Source: Burkholderia sp. Nafp2/4-1b
GTDB lineage: Bacteria; Pseudomonadota; Gammaproteobacteria; Burkholderiales; Burkholderiaceae
Length of the DNA stretch: 64,000 nucleotides
Assembly (NCBI RefSeq): GCF_003635165.1
Contig: NZ_ML058619.1
Coordinates: forward strand, 186,001-250,000
Reading direction: 5' to 3'
Part shown: positions 45,067 to 53,089 of the stretch, in pieces
Layout: every line of letters begins with the position of its first letter
How positions within the stretch are numbered: the first letter of the stretch is position 1
Made by a program: the position numbers and the translations under genes
Notes under the pieces: model-generated
What the model was told of the DNA's origin: nothing
Database searches by the model: none
The model's input: the letters and a program-made list of their open reading frames with translations, nothing else

Positions 45067-46017
45067 CTACGACGTCACGTCGCGCAGCGCACTGTCCCAG
45101 TCTCGCGCGAACCGCTCGATCCCGAACCGCTCGCACGCGTCGCGCTTGGCCGCCGCGCCCCATTCGCGCGCGAGGTCCGCATCGCGGATCAGCATCCGCA
45201 TCGCATCGATCAGCACCTCGGGCCGCGTATCGGCGACGCCGTTGCGACCGCTGCGCACGAGCTGCGCCATCTCCGTCGTTGCGAGCGCAACGATCGGCAT
45301 GCCGATCATCATCGCCTCGATCACCGCGAGCCCGAGGCTCGTGTAGCGGATCGGATTGAAGAAGAACCGGTAGTGCGCGAGGAACTGCGGCAGCGCCGGG
45401 TTCGGCACCTCGCCGATCCCGCCGAGTTCGCTCGACCCCATCCCGACCAGATCGAGCGGCACGCTGCGACGCACGTTCTCGAACAGGTCCGCGCCGAGCC
45501 GCCGGCCGCGCTTCGCGAGGTTGTTCACCACCGTCACGCCCTTCGGCAGCGTGCCGTGATACTCGACACCGTCGGGCATCAGCACGCCGTGCTCGATCAC
45601 GCGGGTCGGCGTGACGCCGTTGTCCCACATCAGCGCGTTGAACGGCGTCACGTGCACCAGCAACACGTTCGGGTCCTGCACCGGATGCAGCGTATCGGTC
45701 GGATGCTCGCGCGGCGGGTCGTGCTCGACGAACAGCGTCGGCAGCGCGCGCTGCGCTTCACTCAGGAGCCGCACCCGGTCGTGCTCGTAATGACTGTGAT
45801 GCTGGTACAGCACGCAGTCGAATTCCGTGTCGCGCACGCATTCGGCGCCCACTTCGTGCACGTTCTCGCCCCACGGCAGGTGCCCGACCCGCCCCGCATA
45901 ACCGGGCGGGTTCTTGGGCTTCGTCACCAGGTAGAAATCGTGCGGCGCCTGCGACAGGTAGTACATATAGTTGCCATGCACGTGCCAGGTGAGCACGCGC
46001 AACCGCTTACGTGACAT
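45067..46017 (-). CDS. Glycosyltransferase, GT4-like
   Basis: 316 residues. Starts RLRVLTWHVHGNYMYYLSQA, has a central HHSHYEHDRVRLL and a C-terminal donor domain with YTSLGLAVIEAMMIGMPIVA, an EX-type motif of GT4 enzymes. No membrane segment. Last gene of the seven-gene glycan operon; its start overlaps the stop of the GT9 gene. Donor and acceptor unknown. Confidence 0.85.
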   Translation of the reverse strand: MSRKRLRVLTWHVHGNYMYYLSQAPHDFYLVTKPKNPPGYAGRVGHLPWGENVHEVGAECVRDTEFDCVLYQHHSHYEHDRVRLLSEAQRALPTLFVEHDPPREHPTDTLHPVQDPNVLLVHVTPFNALMWDNGVTPTRVIEHGVLMPDGVEYHGTLPKGVTVVNNLAKRGRRLGADLFENVRRSVPLDLVGMGSSELGGIGEVPNPALPQFLAHYRFFFNPIRYTSLGLAVIEAMMIGMPIVALATTEMAQLVRSGRNGVADTRPEVLIDAMRMLIRDADLAREWGAAAKRDACERFGIERFARDWDSALRDVTS

Positions 46018-47083
46018 GACGTCTCTCCTCGGCGAGCAGTTCGCCCGCGCGGTCGATCACGGCGTCGACGCCGATCGCGGTCGCGCACTCGTGCCCGTAC
46101 GGGCAGGAATCGAACATGCAGGGCCGGCACGCCGGGTAGCTCGCGAGCACGCGATGTCGTTCGGTGTCGAGCGGCGCCCAGCGGGCCGTATCGCTGCCGC
46201 ATGCGACGACGATGCTCGGCGTGCCGAGCGCCGCCGCGACATGCGACACGCCCGTGTCGTTGCACAACAGAAGCCGCGCACGGCCGATCAGCGCGGCCAG
46301 CGCGCCGAGCGGCGTGCGGCCGCACAGGTTCACGCACGGCCGCGCCAGATGTTCGGCGAACGCACCGGCGAGCGCCATCTCCGCGCGCGTGCCGGTCAGC
46401 ACGATCTGCCAGCCGTCGTCCGCGAGCTGCCGCGCGGCGCTCGCGAAACGCTCGACCGGCCAGCGCCGCGACGCCATCCGCGCACCGGGATGGACGATCA
46501 CGTAGCGCCCCGGATCGAGCGCGTGCTCGTCGCAGAGCACATGCCACAGTGCGTAGTCGAGGCCGCCGAGCGGAAATTCCAGGTAGTCGCCCCAGTCGGG
46601 GTAGCCGAGCTTGCGCATCAGCGCCAGGTAGCGCGTGACCTCGGGCTCGCCATCGCGCCAGACGATCGAGCAGTCGAGCGCGGTCGCGCCGCCGTCGGGC
46701 GGCACGAAGCCGGCCGTGCGCGTCGCGCCGAGCGATGCGACGATCGCGTTGGTCTGCGCGCCGCTGCCGTGCAGCTGGATCGCGAGATCGAAGTCGCGCG
46801 CGCGGCATTCGGCGATGAACGCCTCGCGCGCGGCCGGCTCGGCGGGCGGCTGCTCGCCGAGGCCCGGCGCGCCGGGAAACGCGATGAAGTTGTCGATGTA
46901 GTCCGAAAAGCGCGACGCGAATTCGCGCGCCCACGGCAGCCCGATCAGCGTGATGCGCGCATGCGGTTCGCCGCGCCGCAGCGCGCGCAGCGCGGGCACC
47001 GCGCACAACATGTCGCCGAGCTGCAGCGCGCGGAATACCGCGATGCGCATCGGGCCTGACGACGAAGCGGAATCGAGCATCAT
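46007..47083 (-). CDS. GT9 family (heptosyltransferase-like) glycosyltransferase
   Basis: 358 residues. RIAVFRALQLGDMLCAVPAL at the N-terminus and, in the donor domain, VIVHPGARMASRRWPVERFA, VLTGTRAEMALA and LLLCNDTGVSHVAAALGTP, the full GT9 set. Heptosyltransferases build the LPS inner core from ADP-heptose. A second GT9 and a GmhB-like phosphatase in this operon fit heptose use. The C-terminus has a CRPCMFDSCPYGHEC cluster. ATG overlaps the previous stop (ATGA). Confidence 0.92.
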   Translation of the reverse strand: MMLDSASSSGPMRIAVFRALQLGDMLCAVPALRALRRGEPHARITLIGLPWAREFASRFSDYIDNFIAFPGAPGLGEQPPAEPAAREAFIAECRARDFDLAIQLHGSGAQTNAIVASLGATRTAGFVPPDGGATALDCSIVWRDGEPEVTRYLALMRKLGYPDWGDYLEFPLGGLDYALWHVLCDEHALDPGRYVIVHPGARMASRRWPVERFASAARQLADDGWQIVLTGTRAEMALAGAFAEHLARPCVNLCGRTPLGALAALIGRARLLLCNDTGVSHVAAALGTPSIVVACGSDTARWAPLDTERHRVLASYPACRPCMFDSCPYGHECATAIGVDAVIDRAGELLAEERRHVT

Positions 47084-48081
47084 AGGAAGAGCACCCGGAA
47101 GTGAAGCGAGCCGCGTATGCGCCAATACAGCGACACGGGCGGAATTGCGATCGACGTGACGATCATCTCGGCCACATGCGACGGCGTGAGCCGCGTGCCG
47201 CGCAGCCGCTTCACGCAAAACGCGGCCGTGATCACGGCCCACGCGGTCGCGCATGCGATCGCCGGCTCGCGCCAGCCGGCCGCGAAGCAGCCGAGCGCGC
47301 CGAGCGCGAACAACACGGCCGCGTAGTAGTTCCAGGGCGGCATCGGCCGGATGTGACGCCGGTAGATCGCGCGATGTTTCTTGTACAGCAGCGCGTCGAA
47401 GTACACCTTCGACTGCTGGCCGATGCTCGCGCCCCAGTGCGCGGGACGCACCGGATGCACGATCCGCGCAGCGTCGACCTCGACGATCGGCCCCGCATGC
47501 TCGCGCAGCGCGAACATCAGGTCCGCATCCTCGCGCCACGCGCGCGTGAAGCGCTCGTCGAACCCGCCGACGCGCTCGAGCGCGGTGCGCCGCACGAAGC
47601 AGTTCGCGGTCGCGAACTCCGCATGCGCGAGGCCGGCCGCGTCGCGTTCGTAGTCGGTCGGGCGCGGCCGCAACGGCACGTCGATGCGCCCGGCCGCCGC
47701 GACCGCCGTCGGCTCGGCCAGCAGCGCGGCCGCGCCGTGCCGCAGCCAGGTCGGATCGGGAATCGTGTCGTCGTCGGTGAACGCGATCAGCGCGCCGCGC
47801 GCGCTGCGCCAGCCGACGTTGCGCGCGCCGGCCGGCCCCTGCGTGGCGGGCGCGGTCATGTAGCGGATCACCGGCACGTCGCTCACGCGCTCCCGGCACG
47901 CATCGACGACGGCGCGCGCGCTGCCCGCCGGGTCGTCGTCGACGACGACGATCTCGTAGGTCGTCGGATCCAGTACCTGCACGCACAGCGCATCGAGGCA
48001 GCGCTCGAGCAGGTCGGGCCGCCGATAGGTCGGCACGACCACCGACACCACGGGCGGCAGGTGCGTGTCACGCATGTTCAT
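47080..48081 (-). CDS. GT2 glycosyltransferase with C-terminal membrane helices
   Basis: 333 residues. GT-A motifs VSVVVPTYRRPDLLERCLDA, VVVDDDPAGSAR and FTDDDTIPDPTW; acceptor side GGFDERFTRAWREDADLMFA. After about 245, two or three hydrophobic segments (YYAAVLFALGALGCFAAGW; CATAWAVITAAF) anchor it in the inner membrane. Both ends overlap neighbours by 4 bases. Confidence 0.92.
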   Translation of the reverse strand: MNMRDTHLPPVVSVVVPTYRRPDLLERCLDALCVQVLDPTTYEIVVVDDDPAGSARAVVDACRERVSDVPVIRYMTAPATQGPAGARNVGWRSARGALIAFTDDDTIPDPTWLRHGAAALLAEPTAVAAAGRIDVPLRPRPTDYERDAAGLAHAEFATANCFVRRTALERVGGFDERFTRAWREDADLMFALREHAGPIVEVDAARIVHPVRPAHWGASIGQQSKVYFDALLYKKHRAIYRRHIRPMPPWNYYAAVLFALGALGCFAAGWREPAIACATAWAVITAAFCVKRLRGTRLTPSHVAEMIVTSIAIPPVSLYWRIRGSLHFRVLFL

Positions 48082-49823
48082 CTCGGCTTCTCCAGCAGGA
48101 ACGGGCCGATCACGAGCGCGTCGAGCGGCGACGTCCAGAAGCATTCGATCGCATCGCGCGGCGAACAGACGATCGGCTCGCCACGTGTGTTGAACGACGT
48201 GTTGACGAGCACCGGCACGCCGGTCAGCGCGTCGAACTCGGACAAGAGCGCATGCAGCAGCGGATGCTGGCTTTCGTCGACGGTCTGCACGCGCGCGGTG
48301 CCGTCGATATGGCGCACCGCCGGAATCGTCGTTTCGGTTCCGGGCGCGACGTCGTACACGAACAGCATGAACGGCGCGCGCAGCGGCGTGCGCTTGCCGC
48401 CGTTGAACCAGTGATGGGCCTTGCTTTCGAGCACGACCGGCGCAACCGGCCGGAAGTCCTCGCGATCCTTGATCTTGTTCAGCTTGCGCTGCATGTCCGG
48501 ATCGATCGGCGACGCCAGGATCGAACGGGCGCCGAGCGCACGCGGCCCGAACTCCATGCGGCCCTGGAACCAGCCGATCACGCGGTTCGCGGCCAGCAGC
48601 GCGGCCGTCTGCGCGGCGACGTCCGCCAGCCGCCGGTACGGCAGCTGCGCTTCCTTCAGGAACGCCTCGATCGCGTCGTCGCTGTACGACGGCCCGAGAT
48701 ACGCATGGTCCATCCGCCAGTCGCCGCGCGTGCCGCGCATCCGGAAATCGGTCCACAGCGCGGCGCCGAGCGCGGTACCCGCGTCGCCGGCAGCCGGTTG
48801 CACCCACACGTCGTCGAACGGGCCGCGATCGCGGATCTTCGCGTTCATCACGCAGTTCAGCGCGACGCCGCCCGCCATCGCGAGCTGCTGCTCGCCGCTC
48901 TCGGCCGCGAGCCAGTCGACCGCCTGCAGCGTCGTTTCCTCGAGCACCAGTTGCAGTGCATGCGCGATGTCGCAGTGATGCGGCTCGATCGGGCCACCGC
49001 GTTCGCGCGGCGCGCCGAACATCGCGGCGAGATCGCCTTCATCGATTTCGTAGCGGCCTTCGCCGTTGTAGCGCACCAGCTTGCGCATCTCGTCGGCGAA
49101 CACCGGCTTGCCGTACGACGCGAGCGCCATCACCTTGTATTCGTCGGACGAGTGCAGGAAACCGAGGTAGCGCGTCACGCGCTCGTACAGCAGCCCGAGC
49201 GAATGCGGCAGGTTGACCTGGCCGAGCCGCCGGTACGACTGCCCGTCGAACACGCCGTAACTGGTCGTCGCGCGTTCGCCGCGGCCGTCCATCGTCATCA
49301 CCGCGCAGCGCTCGTACGGCGCCGCGAGAAACGCGCTGGCCTCGTGCGCGAGATGGTGCTCGATGAAGTGCCAGCGGAACGGCCCGTCGTGCGCGACGCC
49401 GCGAAAGCGCCGCTGCAGGTGGTGCGGCGCGCCGCCCGCGAGCTGGCGCGGCGCGTTCACGATCGACGACAGGAACAGCGGATGCCACGGCGACGCGCCG
49501 TCGGCGCGCGGCGCATGCGCGGACGGCTCGAGCGGCAGCGTGAGCTCCTGCGTGTCGCCGTGACGATCGAGTTCGAGCCACGGGTCGTACGAATACGCGA
49601 CATGGTCCACGTCCGCGAGCGTGATGCCGGCTTCCGCGAGACAGTAGTCGATCGCGTGATACGGCAGCTCCCACGTCGAGAACGGCACCGGCCGCTTCGC
49701 GTGCTTCACGTGCGTGAAGCGTTCGTCTTCGGCGGCCGCGAGCACGACGCCATCGCGCACGAGGCACGCGGCGCTGTCGTGGAAGGCGGCGTTGATGCCG
49801 AGGGTATAAATCGGGTCCTGCAT
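48078..49823 (-). CDS. Carbamoyltransferase, NodU/CmcH family
   Basis: 581 residues, normal for the family. N-terminal Kae1-like ATPase part: TLGINAAFHDSAACLVRDG, EDERFTHVKHAKRPVPFSTW, and metal-binding HHLAHEASAFLAAPYE. C-terminal part: FGPRALGARSILASPID, FNGGKRTPLRAPFM and VNTSFNTRGEPIV. It would transfer a carbamoyl group from carbamoyl phosphate to a sugar hydroxyl, as in Nod factors and antibiotics. Located among glycosyltransferases, so it probably decorates the glycan they build. Confidence 0.95.
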   Translation of the reverse strand: MQDPIYTLGINAAFHDSAACLVRDGVVLAAAEDERFTHVKHAKRPVPFSTWELPYHAIDYCLAEAGITLADVDHVAYSYDPWLELDRHGDTQELTLPLEPSAHAPRADGASPWHPLFLSSIVNAPRQLAGGAPHHLQRRFRGVAHDGPFRWHFIEHHLAHEASAFLAAPYERCAVMTMDGRGERATTSYGVFDGQSYRRLGQVNLPHSLGLLYERVTRYLGFLHSSDEYKVMALASYGKPVFADEMRKLVRYNGEGRYEIDEGDLAAMFGAPRERGGPIEPHHCDIAHALQLVLEETTLQAVDWLAAESGEQQLAMAGGVALNCVMNAKIRDRGPFDDVWVQPAAGDAGTALGAALWTDFRMRGTRGDWRMDHAYLGPSYSDDAIEAFLKEAQLPYRRLADVAAQTAALLAANRVIGWFQGRMEFGPRALGARSILASPIDPDMQRKLNKIKDREDFRPVAPVVLESKAHHWFNGGKRTPLRAPFMLFVYDVAPGTETTIPAVRHIDGTARVQTVDESQHPLLHALLSEFDALTGVPVLVNTSFNTRGEPIVCSPRDAIECFWTSPLDALVIGPFLLEKPR

Positions 49824-49826
49824 GCG

Positions 49827-51035
49827 TCAGCTCCTGGTGATGACGTGCGCGAACGGAATCACGTTCGAGGCGTCCGCCGCGGCCGGCTCGTTGCCGTCGT
49901 GCTGCGCGGCGGCCCGTGCGGCCGCCCGCTGCGCATGGCGCTCGTTGCCGCGCAGCAGCGCGTGCGTCGCCGCGACGACCTCGTCGACGCCGACGCCGAG
50001 CAGGCACGGATGGCCCGGCTGGTTGCACACGCTGCGATAGCAGTTCCGGCACGGCACATCGACGTTCAACGCGCGGTGCGGCACACGCCACGGCGTGTGC
50101 TGGGGGTTGGTCAAGGCGTACAGGTCGACGACCGGCGTGCCGAGCGCGGCCGCGAGATGCACAGGGCCGCTGTTGTTCGACAGCAGCAGATCGGCCGTCT
50201 CGATCAGCGCGCCGAGTTCGCCGAGCGGCAGCGCGCCCGCCAGCGGCACCGCGCGCGGCCCGACGCGTTCGCACACCGCATCGACGAGCGCGCGCTCGCC
50301 GGCGCTGCCCGTCACCGCAATGCCGTCGAACAGCGGCGCGAGCTGCGCGGCAGCCGCGCCGAAGCGCTCCGCCGGCCAGCGCCGCGACGCCGCGCTCGCG
50401 CCCGGATGCACGACCAGCCACCGGCCATGCGCGGGGCCTGCCCGGCGCGGGCCGCCGATGCGCTGCAACGCGCCGCGCAGCCGCGCGTGCAATGCGCGTC
50501 GCGCCGCGTCGCCGGGGTCGAACGCCATCCGCCAGTCCGACGTCTTCGCGCCCACCGAGCGCACCAGCGCAAGCTGGCGCGCGACTTCGTGGCGCACGTG
50601 CGAATCCGGCTCGGTTTCGGGCACGCGATCGGTCAGGAGCTCATACGGATTCTCGCGGCAATGCGCGAGCCGCAGCGGAATGCCCGCGAGCCAGCACATC
50701 ATCGCGGCCGGCAGCGGGCTCTGGCTGTACACGGTGAAGATCACGGCGGCATCGAACCGGCCGCCCAGCAACTGGTCGATCATGTCGAGATCGGCAACCG
50801 GATCGCCGCGTGCATCCGGATGCTTGACCCACGGCGCATCGTAGGTCCACACGTCGTCGACCATCGGCAGGTGGTTCGCGAGAGCCGCGCCGGTGCGCGA
50901 CGTCAGCAGCGTGAGCCGGCGGCCGTGACCGCTCTCCTTGAGCGCGCGCATCGCGGGCGTCGTCATCAGCACGTCGCCGAGGCTGTCGAGCCGCACGCAC
51001 AGGATCCGGCGTGCACGATCCCACGCGGCGCTCAT
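49827..51035 (-). CDS. GT9 family (heptosyltransferase-like) glycosyltransferase
   Basis: 402 residues. ILCVRLDSLGDVLMTTPAMR, VVHPGASAASRRWPAERFGA, TGSAGERALVDAV and LLLSNNSGPVHLAAALGTP define GT9. CRNCYRSVCNQPGHPC near the end parallels the Cys cluster of the other GT9 here. An extra 35-residue Ala/Arg/Gln tail follows. Start overlaps the GmhB-like stop by 4 bases; the carbamoyltransferase starts 3 bases after its stop. Confidence 0.92.
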   Translation of the reverse strand: MSAAWDRARRILCVRLDSLGDVLMTTPAMRALKESGHGRRLTLLTSRTGAALANHLPMVDDVWTYDAPWVKHPDARGDPVADLDMIDQLLGGRFDAAVIFTVYSQSPLPAAMMCWLAGIPLRLAHCRENPYELLTDRVPETEPDSHVRHEVARQLALVRSVGAKTSDWRMAFDPGDAARRALHARLRGALQRIGGPRRAGPAHGRWLVVHPGASAASRRWPAERFGAAAAQLAPLFDGIAVTGSAGERALVDAVCERVGPRAVPLAGALPLGELGALIETADLLLSNNSGPVHLAAALGTPVVDLYALTNPQHTPWRVPHRALNVDVPCRNCYRSVCNQPGHPCLLGVGVDEVVAATHALLRGNERHAQRAAARAAAQHDGNEPAAADASNVIPFAHVITRS

Positions 51036-51643
51036 CGCCGCCCCCACAGGCCGTGGCGGCGTGCGGCCTCGCGCGCGACGATGTCGGCGGCCGAATCGAG
51101 GCGGTCGACCACGTGATGCGGCGTGCGCGCCGCATCGACCCGCCATTCGGTCTCGTTGCCGCAGTCGACGAGAATCGTGCTGCAGCGTGCGCCGCGACCG
51201 GCCTCGATATCGTCGAGGATGTCGCCGATCATCCAGCTCCATTCGGCGACGGCGCCGAGCATCGCGCACGCGCGGCGCACCATCCCGGGGCGCGGCTTGC
51301 GGCACAGACAGTCGCACGTGTAGCGCGGCACGCTGCCCGCCGGGTGATGCGGGCAGTAAAAAAAGTCCGCCAGCACCGCGCCGTTTGCTTCGAACAATTC
51401 GGCGAGACGCTGGCGGACCGCGCCAAGCTCACGTTCGGTGAAGTAGCCGAGCGCGACGCCCGGCTGGTTCGATACGACCGCGATCGGCATGCCGGTCGCG
51501 CCCAGCGTGCGCAGCGCGCGCGCAGCGCCGGGTGCGAGCCGCATCCGCGCGGGGTCGACGTTGTACGGCACGTTCTCGAGCAGCGTGCCGTCCTTGTCGA
51601 GCAGCACCGCGCCGGGCAGCCGCCGGTCGCGTCTCAGGGCCAT
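51032..51643 (-). CDS. HAD phosphatase, GmhB-like
   Basis: 203 residues. HAD motif I LLDKDGTLLENVPYNVDP, motif II VVSNQPGVALGYF, and the zinc loop CPHHPAG...CDCLCRKPRPGM found in D-glycero-D-manno-heptose 1,7-bisphosphate phosphatases. GmhB acts in ADP-heptose synthesis. With two heptosyltransferase-like genes next to it this is a coherent heptose module, although the housekeeping gmhB is normally elsewhere. Overlaps both neighbours. Confidence 0.9.
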   Translation of the reverse strand: MALRRDRRLPGAVLLDKDGTLLENVPYNVDPARMRLAPGAARALRTLGATGMPIAVVSNQPGVALGYFTERELGAVRQRLAELFEANGAVLADFFYCPHHPAGSVPRYTCDCLCRKPRPGMVRRACAMLGAVAEWSWMIGDILDDIEAGRGARCSTILVDCGNETEWRVDAARTPHHVVDRLDSAADIVAREAARRHGLWGRR

Positions 51644-52383
51644 GACGTCTCCTTCATCGGCAGCACCATCACCTCGGGCACGACGGTGCCGGGCGGCTGC
51701 GTCAGCACGAAACGCACGGCGGCCGCGACGTGCTCGGGCGGCTGCAGCGTGTCCTCGTCGATGTCGGGGAAGCGGTCGAGCAGGAACGGCGTACGCATCC
51801 CGCCCGCGACGATCGCCGACACGCTGACGCCGGCCGGCCGCAATTCCGCATGCAGCGCATGCGACAGGCCGAGCAGCCCCCACTTCGTCGCGTGGTAGGC
51901 CGATGCGTTCGGCCATGCGCGCTTGGCCGCCGTCGACGCGATGTTCACGATGTGTCCGCTGCCGCGCGCCTTCATCATCGGCACGGCCGCATGGCACATC
52001 AGGTAAGGGCCGAACAGGTTCGTCATCATCACCTGCTGCCATGCGGCGACGCTGACGTCGTCGATCGGCGCGGTCACGTCGATCGCGGCGTTGTTGACGA
52101 TGATGTCGAGATCGCCGAGCGCCTCGCGCGCGTCGTGCACCACCTGCAGCACCGACGTCTCGTCGCGCACGTCGAGCGGCCGTCCGACCGCCTTTCCGCC
52201 ATGCCGCTCGAGCCGCTGCGCGACAGCCGCCGCGCGATCGCCGTCGAGATCGGCGACGATCACGTGGGCGCCGTGTTGCGCCAGTTCCTCGCAGATGGCC
52301 TCGCCGAGGCCGCGGCCGCCGCCCGTGACGAGCGCGGTACGGCCGGCGAGCGGCGGTCGGGCGGAATCGTGAGTCGCGTTCAC
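51634..52383 (-). CDS. Short-chain dehydrogenase/reductase, first gene of the glycan operon
   Basis: 249 residues from a GTG with AGGAGG five bases upstream. ALVTGGGRGLGEAICEELAQ, NNAAIDVTAPID, IASTAAKRA and the catalytic YHATKWGLLGLSHAL. A classical SDR oxidoreductase, cytosolic, substrate unknown; in this place it may modify a sugar or a lipid carrier. Stop overlaps the GmhB-like start by 10 bases. Confidence 0.9.
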   Translation of the reverse strand: MNATHDSARPPLAGRTALVTGGGRGLGEAICEELAQHGAHVIVADLDGDRAAAVAQRLERHGGKAVGRPLDVRDETSVLQVVHDAREALGDLDIIVNNAAIDVTAPIDDVSVAAWQQVMMTNLFGPYLMCHAAVPMMKARGSGHIVNIASTAAKRAWPNASAYHATKWGLLGLSHALHAELRPAGVSVSAIVAGGMRTPFLLDRFPDIDEDTLQPPEHVAAAVRFVLTQPPGTVVPEVMVLPMKETSWP

Positions 52384-52456
52384 ATGCACCTCCTGTTGGC
52401 GTCCGAAGAATCGTGGCGATGACACTTGTCGTGACAAGCGTCGTACAAGAGGCAGA

Positions 52457-52470
52457 GCGAAAAGCGTGCC
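52457..52470 (-). promoter_or_regulatory. Sigma-54 promoter for the seven-gene glycan operon
   Basis: Minus strand TGGCACG-CTTT-TCGCT: perfect -24 box, C in place of the second T of the -12 box. Leader about 64 bases. Confidence 0.62.
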
Positions 52471-52523
52471 ACTGGGCGGACGGCCGCGCCGCATCGGGCT
52501 GGAGCGCGCGCGCGCTGGCTTTT

Positions 52524-52539
52524 TTATAACCGGCTGTAA
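52524..52539. promoter_or_regulatory. Enhancer-like palindrome (copy E)
   Basis: TTATAACCGGCTGTAA, 12 of 16 matches to TTACAACGCGTTGTAA, with extra flanking T/A symmetry (TTTTTATA / TGTAAAAA). It lies 54 bases upstream of the glycan operon promoter. Confidence 0.5.
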
Positions 52540-52561
52540 AAACGTGTCCGCGCGCCGTCGT

Positions 52562-53089
52562 TCAGATCGCGAGGCCGTCCGGCGTCGCCTGCGCGCGGTG
52601 CTTCGCGAGCGCGCGCAGGCAGTGCGCGATGCAGCCGGCGAACGCCTCGTCGAACCAGGGTTGCGCGCCCGATACGCCCACCACGATCCCGTGCAGCGCG
52701 ACCGCGCCCCACAGGTTCGTGTCGCCCGCGCGCAGCCGGTACGGCTCGAGCGCCTGCACGACGTGCCCGTCGCGGCCGGTTTCCCACGACAGCCGCGCCT
52801 TCGCCCGCGCGTACGCGCGATAGTCGGCATCCCAGTCCTTCGGGTCGGGCAGCGAGAACTCGTACAGGATGGCGTCCTCGAACGCCGCGTCGTGCGGCCC
52901 GAGCGCCGGATCCATGATCACGATGTGCAGGCAGCCGCTGTCGCCGACGAAGTCGCTCTGCAACGCGGCCGACAACGTCGGCAGCAGCAGCTCGACGGCT
53001 GCGACCGCCGCCTGGCGGTCGGCGAACGCGCTACCGCCGCGACGGTCGGTCAGCGCTGCGGTGGTCGTCGGATTCAGAAGGTTCGACAT
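52562..53089 (-). CDS. Hypothetical protein, possibly GlcG/HbpS-like
   Basis: 175 residues starting MSNLLNPTTTAALTDRRGGS. The C-terminal part (YARAKARLSWETGRDGHVVQ, DTNLWGAVALHGIVVGVSGA, QPWFDEAFAGCIAHCLRAL) has the helix-strand pattern and GVSG turn of GlcG/HbpS proteins, which may bind haem or small ligands; similarity is weak. The ATG has GGAGAG upstream and lies 58 bases inside the end of the ABC-fusion gene, so the two are coupled. Confidence 0.75.
   Translation of the reverse strand: MSNLLNPTTTAALTDRRGGSAFADRQAAVAAVELLLPTLSAALQSDFVGDSGCLHIVIMDPALGPHDAAFEDAILYEFSLPDPKDWDADYRAYARAKARLSWETGRDGHVVQALEPYRLRAGDTNLWGAVALHGIVVGVSGAQPWFDEAFAGCIAHCLRALAKHRAQATPDGLAI

Noticed and set aside
48252-51116. 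954-codon open frame on the plus strand
   Set aside because: Antisense of the carbamoyltransferase and GT9 genes, which have full family motifs; the plus frame has none.
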